Source: Aplidium turbinatum (Eukaryota; Chordata; Ascidiacea; Aplousobranchia; Polyclinidae). Taken from it: a stretch of DNA of 64,000 nucleotides. Below the pieces are notes generated by a model. It was not told the DNA's origin. It saw only the letters and a list, made by a program, of their open reading frames with translations, and did not search any database. Made by a program: the position numbers and the translations under genes. The stretch spans positions 11,549,197-11,613,196 of the forward strand of contig OU964929.1 of the NCBI GenBank assembly GCA_918807975.1. Reading direction: 5' to 3'. Positions 13,301 to 25,748 of the stretch are shown in pieces (the first letter of the stretch is position 1; each line of letters begins with the position of its first letter).

Positions 13301-14759
13301 AACGACATAATTGACGGTGTAGGATAGGAAATCAAGATGAAGACTAAAATTCCAACATTAGGTAAAAAAACAGAAAATAAAGCATGAAAAGAAAGGCTAA
13401 ATACCCGAAGATGTAGATGAGTGGAAGAAAGAAAAGCAGTAAGAAGCAGAAATCCACAAAACATTTAGAAGGGATTCTTTCTTGAAAAATTATTTTGACT
13501 TTTCTTACCTCTAACTTTATTCTGCTTGTGTTTTGCCATTTGCAACTTCCAGGAAAAAGTACGTTCATCAGGTCACACAGAATTTTTCCATTGGCAAGCC
13601 ACGCTTGGAAAGCCTTCAATGAATTCAGTTAAAACACATGATAATCATGACCAAGGTCAGTATACAAAAGTCTATACAAGTCTTAGGTCATTTGAATTTC
13701 AGACAAACATGAGCAGTCTTTAGAAAACTGTTTGGGTTTACCTCCATTTTTCTGTTTAGTGTTATGGCAGTCCAAAATGGAGTCAAAAGATTGTTACAAA
13801 GATACCGATTTAGGAAATCAAAGGTTATTAGGGCATCCTATTTGCAATCTAACTCAAAGAATACAATCTTTCGCTGGTGATACATTATAACTTGGAGTTT
13901 AAACCACTTCAAATACACAAGTGCCCATTGATTTGTTAATAGTAGTATTCAAAGAGTGGGTACAGCTGGTTCTTTGAAGTTTCATGATTTAATGTTGGGC
14001 AAATTAGTAGCCTATTAAGCATCACAAGAGAGCAAAGCTCCACAGAAGGCAATACACCTCAATACAGGAAATAATAGAAACAGTCTTTTACCAGCAGTAG
14101 CATACTAGTCTGAGTGTTGAACAATACTCATACAAACTTTACCACTGACCCAGTTAAATCTGCAATGCATCAGCGAAAGACCCAAACAATAATGCATCAA
14201 GATTATACACAACCTGGTTGAAAACTACTCTAACAAAACGTTTTCATCTAAATAATACGTTTAATGTAAGTCATATTATTAACAGAAACTATCCAAATGC
14301 TTACCTTAGTAGGCTCAATTAATACAAACTTAGCTTCAGGATTTGTTTAAACAACGGTCATCAATGTTATCTAGGAATTTTATCTCAAGAAAACGCATTT
14401 TGGTGTATTAGGCATGAGACATTGTTACTTTCAGAAATTGCAAGATGCCGATGGCAATAACTAATTATCACTGTGCTCATTTATTTTGACAGCTCATATA
14501 ACAATGCAATTGCAGCTGTTCCCATTTTGACAGTATATACTTTCAAATATGTAAAGTATCACTCTAACATCAGTACCTGTTTTCCTTGGCATTCTGGTAC
14601 CTCTATATCACAATCTTCAAAATCTTGTTTACCCTCTCCATACATCAACACTGAAACAATCCACTCAACAATCTCATTTTCATCATCCAGAGAATATTTT
14701 TGCTCCGTTTTTTGTTCAATTTCACGGTCCATTCCCATAGCCCTCACACGATAAGACAT
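7372..14759 (-). CDS. TAGLN: Transgelin/calponin-family actin-binding protein
   Basis: Five exons on the minus strand: 14759-14577, 13613-13509, 10899-10810, 9779-9597 and 7452-7372. Each is a whole number of codons, joined by GT-AG introns, giving 213 aa (transgelins are about 200). The start MSYRVRAMGMDREIEQK matches the transgelin N-terminus. Exons 2-4 carry a calponin-homology domain: FQAWLANGKILCDLMN, then IGIFLAAAECYGVKVIDLFQ, then a VTLYKLGSVAQKNGF block. The last exons form one calponin-like repeat, IGLQ/MGTNQVASQRGMTPYG, before a short tail ending KIQ. The family binds and bundles actin in smooth muscle and other contractile or cytoskeletal settings. The exon 2 acceptor has a poor pyrimidine tract and is the least certain junction. 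Any 5' non-coding exon was not found. The single calponin repeat favours transgelin over calponin; the name is by family resemblance. Confidence 0.88.
7684..7750. repeat. Palindromic hairpin repeat, copy 4 (partial)
   Basis: The right arm and core are recognisable (tgtctgcaggca, attaatgtaaaaaatgactgagttgctgacag). The left arm is shortened. It sits in the last intron of the transgelin-like gene. Confidence 0.5.
8138..8222. repeat. Palindromic hairpin repeat, copy 5 (degenerate)
   Basis: The right half keeps caatgtaaacgcgtcagatt and ttgct. The left half (aaggacttttgacatcg) is diverged. It lies in the same intron as copies 4 and 6. Confidence 0.4.
8563..8640. repeat. Palindromic hairpin repeat, copy 6
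   Basis: Left arm aaaatcagtcctttttgcat, core tgatttaacgtccgtggac, right arm accaatgtaaaaaggggata followed by atttgctaggtggg. The right terminal sequence gives the clearest view of the family end. Confidence 0.65.
9005..9404. mobile_element. hAT miniature element, copy 1
   Basis: A 400-bp non-coding element with 15-bp terminal inverted repeats (cagggctactcaact and agttgagtaaccctg). It is flanked by a perfect 8-bp duplication gtgtagtg at 8997-9004 and 9405-9412, the hallmark of hAT transposition. It lies in intron 4 of the transgelin-like gene. Two further copies of the family are at 48419-49240 and 54380-54742. Confidence 0.9.
10064..10273 (+). repeat. SINE- or LINE-tail-like repeat with (GATT)n end, copy 1
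   Basis: About 210 bp beginning ttagtggccgtgcta and ending in gcgttaatgacaaaaaataa followed by a (gatt)n tail. The same sequence, including the tail, recurs near 15.6 kb and 50.2 kb. A simple-repeat 3' tail indicates copying by target-primed reverse transcription. No tRNA-type promoter boxes were recognised, so it may be either a SINE or a LINE 3' end. It sits in intron 3 of the transgelin-like gene. Confidence 0.6.
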
Positions 14760-15532
14760 TGTGATTTAAGTTGTGTTAGGCACACCAAAGAAAACAAAAA
14801 ATAAATAAAAAGTTGTAATATGAATATATGCTATTAAGTATCTGCAAGAAAAAAAGAATAATATTTTGTTGTAACGCATAGCTTATTCAGTATTCACACC
14901 GTACATACATACTGGTAATTAATGCTGCTTCTTGGGAAAAAAATAAATTAAGGCAGGCTAATGAATATTAGACCCCTAATATTGGATAGTACTTTCCATC
15001 ATATGTGTAGCACAGTAATCAAATGATCTGACCAATCGTTTGAAGATTGTTGTTTCGAATGCGACCAAAACTTGGCCTATTTTAGTCGGACAATCCGGCC
15101 AAAAATACCTCGCTGTTAAAATTTTTAAATGACCCACCGCAGAAACGCCACAACCTTTCATTTGTCTCCAATTTGGCGTCAGATTTCGTTTTCCTACCGT
15201 AGAAACAGCGTACAATAATGTTTCACTGAGACTAAGGAAATGTGAAGGACAGTTTCCAAAAGTTGCCAGCGTGATCTTAAATTAACAGGTCACAAAAAAA
15301 GCCTTCTACCGGTACTTCTAAACATCTGATTTGTTTGGTCCATCTTCGTGGTCAATCAGTTACTTTTTTGCTGAGTGGCTTGTCAAGGTGTTTAACAAAA
15401 GTGCTCGTCAAATACACTGCCCAAAGCAACAAGTTAAACAATTTTGCTACCGTTACATGGAAGTAAAATAAACGTCATCAAATACTTGCTTTCTCATAAC
15501 GATTGGAAACGCATCAGTTCAAATCAATTTAT

Positions 15533-15690
15533 TTTTATTCGTCGGAATACAACAGTACGCCTTTTCCTGTTCATTGACGTGCTGGTATTTCGACTATTGT
15601 AGCTAGTAGTGGCCTATCTTTTTTTTGCTCCGGACGCGTTAATGACAAAAAATAAAATGATTGGTGATTAATTGAGTGAATGAGAAGTTA
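15533..15690 (+). repeat. (GATT)n-tailed repeat, copy 2 (5' shortened)
   Basis: Shares ttcattgacgtgctggta and ggacgcgttaatgacaaaaa with copies 1 and 3, and ends in a degenerate gattggtgattaattg tail. The 5' part is missing, as is typical for reverse-transcribed copies. Confidence 0.6.
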
Positions 15691-16796
15691 AAAAATAGAG
15701 AGAACAAAACAAAAAAAAGGAAATAAAGAATAAAGTAAAGTAGCTGAAAACAACAGAAATTGTGTGAAATTACATAATTGAAATGTTATTGTAATGTTGT
15801 AGACTTGTAGTAAAGCCATCAAGCCTACTTTTTGAGTTGCAGCTTCACTTGACCTGATTCCATTCAAATTTCGCTTCGTTTTTCTGTAATCAACTTGTCA
15901 TTGCTGCTAGCTTGTACTTGTAGCTAATCGACTTGCCATTGCTGTTGTTTTAGAATCTATTTGGGTCCGATTGTAGGTGAAAAAGGCTTCCGAAAAGACC
16001 GAAACATTGTAAAGAATTTCATTTTCAGGCAGTGTATTGAAGTTTTTCGTTTTTGTCTCACTGATTGCTTTGTCTGCACTTTCTGACTCAACTTGAAAAA
16101 CACTAAGCTTATTCCAACTTTTAGTTACCGTATTGAACTACCCTAGCTTGAATTACAACAGAAAACAGAACGTTTATTCGTTTTTGTGCAAAACACAACA
16201 AAACTAATGAAAAGGATGAGTTGATACAGCTACACAAATCACTTGGTTCACAAGGTTGGAGTATCACTTTCTCACTACAGACAGAGCTGCTGCGCTGCTC
16301 GCTCATCACCAGCATTTACGTCACCGACAAAAACAAGAAACAGACAACAACAAAAGGACAAACTTCGGTAACTGGACACGCAGGGATAAAAGTTTAGTAG
16401 GGTTTAATTAAGTTCTTCAATGTGTTTCGTTAGATGCTTTAAGAGTTTAACGCCAACAGGAAATGCTTGTTTGATTTTTAAAATCAAATGTTGATAAAAA
16501 GATAACTAGACGGTGCCCTGTTTTTCCTGCCTAGAGCCGGTATAATTAAAAGCTGAAACAAAGAAAACGAGTCACCCTTTCTTTGCGGTTAAATTGGTCA
16601 ACCTCGTTTGAACTCGTTCTGTCGCAACGGACCACTGAACTTTGCACACTTTGAGTCGCGACAGTTCACAACAAATAAGGCACTTATAGCACTTGGCTAC
16701 TCTTGAATGACACCTGCTTGCCAGAGTTTAGACTGTTTTACAATAAAAGTGATTTTTTTTTGCTAAACCACAACTCTACCACCTAACCCTGTCTCA

Positions 16797-16882
16797 GATA
16801 ACAAAATTCGTGCTTTTACACTGATTCGACGTCTGTAGACGTTCATTCTAAGAACAACATAAAAACAATCAGATTCTTGTGC
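16797..16882. repeat. Palindromic hairpin repeat, copy 7
   Basis: The core gattcgacgtctgtagacgtt is well conserved and internally palindromic (acgtctgtagacgt). The arms attcgtgcttttacact and acataaaaacaatcagatt are diverged. Confidence 0.5.
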
Positions 16883-19138
16883 TTTGCAAAACAATTGATT
16901 GCGTTGATTATAAAAAGAAGACTTGTTCCTGCAAACATCGGTCGGATTGGCCCTGATGCAAAGAGAAGGATCTTCAAAGATGAAAGCTGAATTAAAATAA
17001 AGTAATCAGCCAAACTTCTCAGGACATGTCAGCCCACACGCTGCGAAAACAATAAGGGTTAGGCTACCCATCACTTCTTAATTTTAAGTAGGCCTATATA
17101 GAAAATTGCTTAGCCATTTTCTTTTGTTATAATAAAAAGTGAAACCTTTTTAATTTTGCTAGGTGTGGTGAGGTAGGCTAGGCTACATGTCTTAATTTTA
17201 GAAAAAATTTGATCATATAATTTATCACATCTTCGCCCATCATGGTGAAGCTATAATTATAAATGGTATTACCAGATAACGTGAATGTAATAATCAATTA
17301 CTGGTTTATTTGTTTCTCAAGATATCACAATAATACACTTTAGGCTACTGAAATCAGAAAAGGAAGCGAAAGACCTCACTTGTTCATAAAGTCAGCCTCC
17401 TCTTCATTTCGTCATTCGTTCGTTCCAGAAGATTCGCCTAGCCAGAACATTCAGTATCCGCCTCAGCACTTTGTCAGGCGTAAACGACCGATATAAAATT
17501 AGTTATTTACTATAGATATTTTCTGTAAGTTTGCTTGCATTAGACTACAACGCGTTTTCTCGCAGCTATAAACTGATGGTTCTTGCTGACTTTGGTACCT
17601 GTGACTGCCCAAGTGATAACAGCATGTACGTTTAGGCTACCTTTTTTCATGTCTCCTTCAAAAACATACATAAATGGCAAATGCGTGTCATAGGCCACAA
17701 CTGCATTCTAAAACAACTGCTTTACATTGAAACATCTGCTGTGATGACGAAAACGTCGCAAATCCATTTGAAATGGTATGCTAAGTAGACTATTGCTTCG
17801 ATCGTGGACTTATATAGAAGTGCCGGTTGTACAAAACTGCACTTTCACTGCGCTGTTGCGATTTGCGGTTACAAGGCGTAGGATGTGGTCAGTCAAGCTT
17901 AGCAAACATACGTTGTCATACACTACAAGGCTTACATCATTCTGCAGATAAGTCGGTCCACTTCGTCTGCTGCCGCATTACATCTGTAGTTTGACTTGAA
18001 TGATACTATCCTATTAGCAATGCTTGGTAGCATGTGTGTCTGATTACGTTTTTGATAGTTATAATTCAATATCTAAACATGAATAATAAAATCGATAATA
18101 AGCTGCATTTCTGTGCACGCCTTTTGAAGTGATTTGGTTTAATCAAAACGTTACAGAAATAAGCTAGGGCATCTCTGAAACTTACCTCAGTTATTTATTT
18201 TAGTAATTGATTAATGAACGTCCTGATGTGTATAAGAACAATAATTTACTTATGCTTGCACTGATATACGAGCTTACTGCGATACATGTGGCATTGCGGC
18301 TGTAGTATAACTTGATATTGCTTCGAAGCCACTTTGTGAAGTTATCTTGCTTTCAATTCATTTGTAGGCCAAACAAAAAAGGCAATAGTCGTCAATTTGT
18401 GTTTGTTCAACGTTTGGTAATTTGATGCCGAAACCTGAAGTCGTGTTGTTGTAGCTTCGTTTATGATTATTTAAAACTCTTCTGGACCAGCTGACTGAAC
18501 TTGTTTTGAACATTATATCTCAAAGAGTTGAAACAACAAAAATATGACCATTTCTTTCTTGTAACATCGTAACTTACTAACCTACTACGAGGCCAAATGA
18601 GTAGGCTAAATTGTGTGTGGGCACAGAAAGACAACACGGGACTTCAGACAAAGAGAAAATCTGTTTTTCTTATTGCAAGTCGGGACAGTGGTTGAAAGAA
18701 AAGGCTCGCCACATCGTAAAGCATAATAGTTTACTAATTTTTGTGTTTCTCATTTCCTTGATAAACAACACAACATGATCTAAATTCTAAAGTATTCACA
18801 AATACGGTAGGCAATTACCGTAACCTACTGCCAGGAACGTAGAGTAGCCAGCACAAACTTTCGAGAAGGGGGGCAACTCATCGTTATTGCACATGTCAGC
18901 GAGTCCGGTAACGAGTCGGCGAAGACAAAGTACCCAAGGGGGGGGCTCCCCAGTGGCGTAGGAGCATATGCTGCCGCCCCTGGCTTTCGTTGAAAATGCC
19001 GCCCTAAGTAGACTGCAGAAAATTTTGAAATAGTTTCATGTTCAATGGGTACAATGTCCTCCCCTCTCATAGGGCCAAACGTGAGAGACTCGCTAAAACT
19101 TTTTTTCTTGCTAGCGTCAAAAGCCAATAAGAGCCCCT

Positions 19139-19697
19139 TGTTCCCGACAATGGTTCACCTAATCAAACGTCATATAAAAACCGTTCAAGTCTACTGAATC
19201 TTAGCGTATTACGTCATGGAATTTTTTCTAAAAATGAGCCAAAATTGCACCATCGTTCGTAAGACTTGTGTCAAACCTGTTTAAACATGAAACATTGGAT
19301 CACCACCTTTGAACACCTGTTTGAATTGCGTGACAATGTCTTTCACTATTGCGTCACAGTACTGCGTACGTGAGTTTGAGATATTGCTATCTCTTCTGGT
19401 CATTCGTGAAATGGTTGCTTGAGAGTTAGTCGCACATTTAACTGTTGGCTTAGTGCTTGCTAGCTGGACAAAAATTCCGTCTTTATCTAAGTAGTTTGTA
19501 TTGTAGTGACAGGTTTTAGTGGCGTACCGTGTTGCGTCCCATTTCGACAGCCAGGTGGCTAATTTTACAGAAATACAATTTTGAATAGACGTTTCAGAAG
19601 AGTGTTTCTCTTTCGGTCATTACTTACAGACGAACGGATTCGGGAATCTTATGTTACAATTTTCCCACGAAGAGATTATGGTTTACCGCTGTGACCA
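19139..19697 (+). repeat. 5' LTR of the BEL/Pao element
   Basis: 559 bp, TG...CA, almost identical to the 3' LTR. Preceded by the duplication cccct. Confidence 0.93.
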
Positions 19698-19699
19698 TA

Positions 19700-19985
19700 A
19701 ATAATAAAGACGATTCTCTGGCTAGTGTTTGTATAGAAGCACAGGCAAGACAGAAGTACATAAAAAATAAAAGACGTTACTCTGTCTAGTGTTTGGTACT
19801 GAAGCAAAATAATAAAGACGAAGTTGTTGGTTGGTAGTCTACAGAAGCAAAAGATTAAAGCCGTTTTCTTCTCAGTTGGTACAGAAGAACTTCAAGTTAA
19901 AAATTAAAGGCGTTTCTTTGTTGGTTCTGAAGAAAAAACAACATTGACATTCATTGGCAAGAAAAAAGATTAAAGACAATCGATC
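19700..19985 (+). repeat. Degenerate tandem repeats in the BEL leader
   Basis: Between the 5' LTR and gag, a unit of roughly 55-75 bp recurs about four to five times. Each begins with an aataaagacg-like phrase and ends with a gtacagaagca-like phrase. No obvious role; such leader repeats may relate to packaging or priming, which is only a guess. Confidence 0.55.
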
Positions 19986-20170
19986 TGTGCATGAAGATTC
20001 AAGTGGAAGAATCCAAGCAAGTTTTGTGGAACTTTAAGACTTCATTTATATACCCCAACAACTACGGTATTGTGCATTTAAATTCTTTTTGTATTTTTTA
20101 CAGTCGTTGAAGTTAAGTTTTTTATAACTACTGTAATAATTTTGTGTGTTTGTGTAACTTAATTTTTTAA

Positions 20171-22600
20171 TTGTTAAATTTAGCCCCAACAATTAATATG
20201 TCTACATTCGGTGGCGACAGGGACTCGACCGCCGTAGACTCGACTGAGTTTAAGCCTGATGATGTTCTTTGCGGTCGGGCAGGCCATTCTGGGAAGGGAC
20301 CCAGTAACGATGAGGCTAAGTCAGTTCGAGAGGCCCGGCATCTTAGAAGGGATATTTTGACTCAAATTGGGGAACTTTCTGTAGCCCTAGGTTCTTTGAG
20401 TGATAAGCAGGAACTGTTAATTTTTAGATTTAAGTTCTCTACTTTGGAAGAGGATTCACGGCATTTCCATGCTCTTTTGAGTAAAATTTTTAACTCTGCA
20501 ATCTTGGCAGAACTTCGTGATAGGGTAGATCACGAATTTAACTCGTTAAAAAATAACTTCGAACAAAAAGAAAGTGAGTTCTCAAATATGTTGGTTGCTG
20601 ACATACATCCTGAGGATAGCGCCTCAAATGTAAGCACTAGGATGTCTAGGAGTTCGTCTCGGATAGTGGCACAAATTAACCTACAGCTAAGACGAGAGGA
20701 GCTCCAGATACAAGCCGAAGCGAGAGCTGCTGAGGCTGCCATGAGAGCGGAGGCCATACGAGCAGAGGCCGCAGCGAGAGCCAAGGCCATACCACGAGAG
20801 CTGAGGCCGCCGCGAGAGCTGAGGCCATACGAGCTGAGGCTGCCGCGAGAGCTGAGGCCGAAGCGAGAGCTGCTGAGGCCGCCGCGAGAGCTGAGGCCGT
20901 ACGAACTGAGGCTGCCGCGAAAGCCGAAACGAGAGCTGCTGAGTTCGCACTCAAAGACGCACAGTTGAGGGCTGAACAACGTAAGGAGGTAGCTTTAGCT
21001 GAATATCGATCAGAGGTGGGCTCCCGGCGTAGCTCTAAGAAGGGATCTTCTAGGCATTCCAGAAGTGAACAGCAATCACAGTTTAATTTACATAACCTTT
21101 TCCAGACGCCTGTTCAATCTGTAAGTGGACCAGTGCAATCCACACGTTTTCCAGCTGTTTCAGGAGGTCTCGGGGCCGCAGCTAAGGGTCTTCCGAAGGA
21201 CCTAGAGCCAAGGCCTGCGAATTATAGCCGAACTCCTGCCCCAGAGCGTATAGGTCACGGGGCCGCTATCACAAGTAATGTTTTGCCCCCTTCACAGTTT
21301 TCTGCGCCGCTAGTTTTTGATCGCCCAGCTATACGTAATTTGGGTGGTTGTGAGAGGCGTATCGCGTCTCCTGATTTTAACGTGTGTGAGGATCGTGATC
21401 GGGCTGTGCATGTGACTGAGCCCCCTCAGCCCCTTAAGGGATATAGCTTGTCTTCTCCCGCTAAATCGAGTTCTCAACAACAAGATTGCTTTTTTGAATA
21501 CCAAAATAGTAGGACGTTTTTCGATAAGGCGGCCTTGATTGGTTACCATGGTAATAATATGCCATTTATCTTCTTTAAAAATCGTGTTACGGCCTTAATG
21601 GCAGCTTCGCCTTTTAAAGGAACTCGTTTGACTTTGTTACAAGCAGCTTGTGTTAGAATAGCTGCGCAAACGATTGCTAATTTGGTTTCCGACACTCCTG
21701 GCTTGTCAGAGGAAGACAGAATAGAAATGTCGTTAGCTCGCTTGTCCCAGCGTTTTGGGGTTCGTGGAGGTCTTTTCGCAGAACCAGAAATTAGAAAGTA
21801 TCGCTATGGTAGCAAATTGACTTCTATCTCTTCCAGTGATTTGAAAGAGTTTAAAGATGAATTGTCGCAGTGTCTGCTTTACGCGCAAGCTTATGGTCAG
21901 CGTGACAAATTGGAAAGACGTTTTGTTTTGGATTTAGCTAAGCGACTCCCATTTGACGCTAAGCAGCGTTATCTTGACTTTTTAGGTGATCAGTATGGTA
22001 GCACTGATGAACCTACTTTTCAGAGTTTGTTTGAATTTGTAGTACGGGAGGAAACGCGCAAGTCGACTGATTTTAGCATTATGCTAATGGGCGATTCTGG
22101 TGAGTCGCAGCAATTTAAAAAGTTTGGCAAAGGAAAATTGCCTTCATGTCCGGTTAGGCAGACGTCGGCAAAACCCCATCATAATGTGATTTCAGGGAGT
22201 TCGCAGAACTCGACTGTTGTTGGCGCACCACGCGGTGGTGTGGCCAGACGTAGTGACATACCGGCATGTTTTTATTGTTCGTCACGTGGTCAAGTTGAAT
22301 ATCATTTTTTGTCTAATTGTAAAGAATTTTTGCGCTTGACACCTAAAGATCGGAGAAATGTTATTGTGAAAGCTGGCAAATGCTTGAATTGTTTGCGCCA
22401 GCATATGGTTAGTGATTGCGTTCATGCAAATAACTGTCGTAAGTGTGGGCCTAACAACGATAGGAAACACTATTTTCTTCTGCATGATTTTTATGTGACG
22501 TCACGTGATTCTCTGGATTCGGTTGAGAAAGATGATGCTCGTGCCAAAGTTCCTGTGCGTAATGTTAAGATTGGAAATGTTAAAGCAGCTTTTAACCGCG
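20171..22600 (+). pseudogene. BEL/Pao gag region (fossil)
   Basis: Encodes a Gag-like region. An N-terminal part is followed by an Ala/Glu/Arg-rich coiled-coil stretch made from short imperfect DNA repeats (about 20690-20960). Next comes the BEL capsid-like domain (about 21480-22090, including FIFFKNRVTALMAASPFKG). Two zinc-knuckle-like clusters follow (about 22260-22480, CFYC and CLNCLRQHMVSDC). Part of a broken element. Confidence 0.8.
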
Positions 22601-22619
22601 TTACTATGCTGCTCGTGTT

Positions 22620-23177
22620 TTGAATCCAATAACTGGTAAATCGAAGTTGGTGTATTGTCAGCATGATCCTGGTTCGCAGTTGACATTTGTTTCGAGTGAT
22701 TTGGCGTGTGAACTTGGTTTGAAACCGTACGATAAAGCGTCGTTTAAAATGGATACCCTGGCTGGTCAGAAAGCTACTTGTGCTGACCTTGTCAAACTCA
22801 ACATCCAGTCGTTAGAGACAGATGAACTGTTTTGTGATATAACCTCGGTGGTTAACCCAGCTTGGGCTGACGATGTTAAAACTTTACCCCATAAGCAGGA
22901 TTTAAGAGGTTTCCGTCATTTTCATAACGTGAATTTGTTTCATTTGAATGATTGTAGTACTGTAGATGTGCTGATTGGCAACGACAACGCTTATTTGATG
23001 TGTGCTAAAGAAGAGCGTGTTGGTGAGAATCGTAGTGAACCGCATGCTTTACTCACTCCTCTCGGTTGGTTGGCTTGTGGTGGTAAGTCACCCTTAGATG
23101 AAAGCGTTGCTAACGTATGCAGAGTACAGACGTCTTTAGAGTCGGATGTCATCTCTGGCTTTCAGCGTAAAATTTAG
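22620..23177 (+). pseudogene. BEL/Pao aspartic protease region (fossil)
   Basis: Contains a retroviral-type aspartic protease region of the BEL kind, with HDPGSQLTFVSSDLACELGL where BEL proteases have D.GSQ.SF. Further on are DVLIGNDNAYLM and LLTPLGWLACG, typical of this family. Part of the broken BEL/Pao element. Confidence 0.8.
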
Positions 23178-23186
23178 TCTCGTGAT

Positions 23187-25434
23187 ATGGAAATAGCAGA
23201 CCTGAATAAAGTCATTCAGGATTTGACCTTGCAAAATGAAACCTGTGAATTGTCTCGCAATGACATTTTGGCTGGAGAACTTGTTGAACCGAATATTGAG
23301 TTGAAAGATGGTCGATTTGAGATACCTGTACTGTTGAAGGAAGATATTGATTTACCTAACAATTTTGTGTTGGCGTCAGATAGAGCTGCTGCTTTAAGGA
23401 AGAAGGCTTTAAAACAACCTGAACTTCGTGATTTCCTTACTGACACCATGAAAGATCTTAAATCCAATGGCTATATTGAGCGTGCTGGTGAAGCAGGAAA
23501 TGTCAAGGGATTTGAATGGTATTTACCATACTTTGTGACGTCACAATTAAAATAGCGTATTGTTTACGATGGCAAGTCTGAATTTCGAGGAACTTGTGTT
23601 TATGTTGTAATATTTTCGGGTCCTGATTTGTTAAACCCTCTGGCAGATCTCTTGGCTAGATTTCGGCTTGGTAAATTTGGTTTTGTAGCCGATATGACCA
23701 AGTACTTTTTTCACATTCTGGACTCTTCAATACGCAAGCCCAATTTTATTGAACTGCTTACGTACACAGGCAGTGCCGTTCGGATCGTGAATGAACGCCC
23801 TTTGGTACCTTTGAGTGACGACCCTAGGGATTTTACTGTCATCACCCCTCAGGGCCGTAGCCAGACCGCAGAGCAAGGGGGGCCAACTTTTCGTTAGGGG
23901 GGGCCGAAAAAATTTGAATGATTTTGGCATTTTAACCTCTTAAACACCGGTATCCACAAAAATTGCAATATGTCAGTTTAGTGTTAAGACCAGTAGCGTA
24001 GCCAGGAATTTTGAAAGGAGAGGTTTTGACGACCGGCGGGCGAAGCCCGACGGCGTGTTCGCCTAAGACGACACCCAGCGACGGGGGGTCTGGGGGGCCT
24101 CCCCCAGAAAATTTTGAAAAATTACTTTGAATTTGGTGCATTCTGAGAGCATTTTCAACAAAAATGTGGGTATGAATATTCCTGTAAAATGGTGCTGTCA
24201 GGTGGCATAGCAAAAGGATAAGATCATGTTTTCTTCAGCATTTTTCGGAAATAAAGCTAAGTCTCTATGTTTTCTTGTTGCTAATTCCTGGCTGAGATGT
24301 TTGAATGTTAGGTATTGGCACAACTCGCTCTTTTAATGCAGTTTTGTTTAAAATTAGGCAAATTTTTTTAGACTGAAAGCATCATGCTCAAGCATAAAGA
24401 GACTGAAAGCATCATTCTCAGTATCGTGACGTCACACGCGTGCCAAAGGGGGGGGGGGGTTGTAACTTGTAACACAAATGTAACGGGGTTGTAACACAAA
24501 CTTGGTTTATCACTGCACAGATTGGTTATCACAGACCCTTAGAATTAAGTATGGTAAGTAATGGGTATGAATTAAGTATGAATTAAGTATGGTAAGTATT
24601 TAAGAATGGTAAGAATTAAGTATAGCCTAATTTGTACCGGTTTGTAGGCCTGCTGGAAATCCATTCCCTCTTTGTTAGGTTATCATTCTTTCCCAAAACA
24701 TTTTTATTTTACACAGTTTCTGACAATTTTTTTACCAACCTAACACGTGTTGGCCTTGGTTGAATTGAACCTGTTGAGTGAGGTTGCCAAAGGAGGAGTT
24801 AGGGGGGGGGGGGGCGAAATTGTTTAATCATCATAGCTGTTAACTAAACAAAACAATTGTAGTTAATTGGGCCAGTTGGAGCTGTGCAACAGGAAAATGG
24901 GCAAAATCATTATAATTGCAGCTGTTGCTCAAGAATGTTGGGATTTTGCCAGGGGGGGCGAAATTTTTTTCAGGGGGGGCGAGGCCCCCCTGGCCCCCGG
25001 CTGGCTACGGGCCTGTCACCTCTGCCTCACTTTTGACCCCATACTTAGACCCATACTGTGCTGTTGGGCAACCACATGATCGTGACCAACTAAGAAGGGA
25101 TTATCGGTTCAATTTGTCACTCTCTCAGCAGTTTTGGAGTAAATGGATCGATTTTTACTTGCCAGGTCTTCAGGGCCGGAAAAAATGGCTAAAAATGGCC
25201 GAGAATTTGGAGCCTGGTCAACTTGTAGTGGTAGGTTCTCTCCAAGACATTGGTAAACGTGGGAAGTATCAACTTGGGAGGGTGCATAAGGTAATTCAAC
25301 AAATTAGGAAAGGGAAGCCTGTGGTTCGTAGAGCTAAAGTTGCCGTCTGCAACTATGATGAGAGTACGGGGAAAGTGAAAGTAGACTACGTGTTGAGGGA
25401 TATTTCGTGCCTCGCCCCCGTAAAGAACACCTAA
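23187..25434 (+). pseudogene. BEL/Pao reverse transcriptase and integrase remnants (fossil)
   Basis: Recognisable parts are the beginning of the BEL reverse transcriptase (phrases such as FEWYLPYFVT and KFGFVADMTKYFFHI), an integrase part (IVNERPLVPLSDDPRDF) and the BEL-specific C-terminal domain (LEPGQLVVVG at about 25210, ending near 25434). The integrase part is split by a nested DNA element at 23850-25015. The pol region is broken. Confidence 0.75.
23850..25015. mobile_element. Non-coding DNA element nested in the BEL integrase part
   Basis: 1166 bp with terminal inverted repeats cagggccgtagccag and ctggctacgggcctg, long runs of G and C just inside both ends, and an 8-bp flanking duplication differing at one position (tcacccct 23842-23849, tcacctct 25016-25023). 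The 8-bp duplication suggests a hAT-type mover. No transposase is encoded. Internally it carries a second agtagcgtagccagg motif near 23991, so it may itself be composite. Confidence 0.82.
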
Positions 25435-25748
25435 GTGTTAGGGTTTGAGCCTGGTTTTGTCTGCGGTGGCCGACACTTGTTTGAGCCCAGAACAGTCGGT
25501 TATTATCGCAACCATTGTATATAGCGTCATTTTTGCGTGTACCTACTACCTATGGTACCAATTTCATGTATCGTCGTGTTTATTCTTATTGTTGTTTATT
25601 CTTTGCATGCCCTTTGTATTAGCGTATTAACTTAAACGTGAGTGATTCAAACAATTTGTGTATCATGTGTTTTTATTCATTGGCTCACAATTGTCGTCAA
25701 TTCTTTTTTAGTTATGCCATGTCAGACTGTCATAACTAGGGGCCGCTA

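Larger units (their letters stand above)
14760..18830. other. Upstream region of the transgelin-like gene, no gene seen
   Basis: AT-rich non-coding sequence containing a (GATT)n-tailed repeat (15.5-15.7 kb) and hairpin copy 7. The promoter and any 5' non-coding exon of the minus-strand gene should lie here, but no sequence element is distinctive enough to mark them. Small open frames have no protein resemblance. Confidence 0.35.

Noticed and set aside
20530-20979. Long minus-strand open frames rich in Ser/Arg/Leu/Ala
   Set aside because: Shadows of the Ala/Glu/Arg-rich repeat in the plus-strand gag region; all frames are open there because of the short GC-rich repeat.
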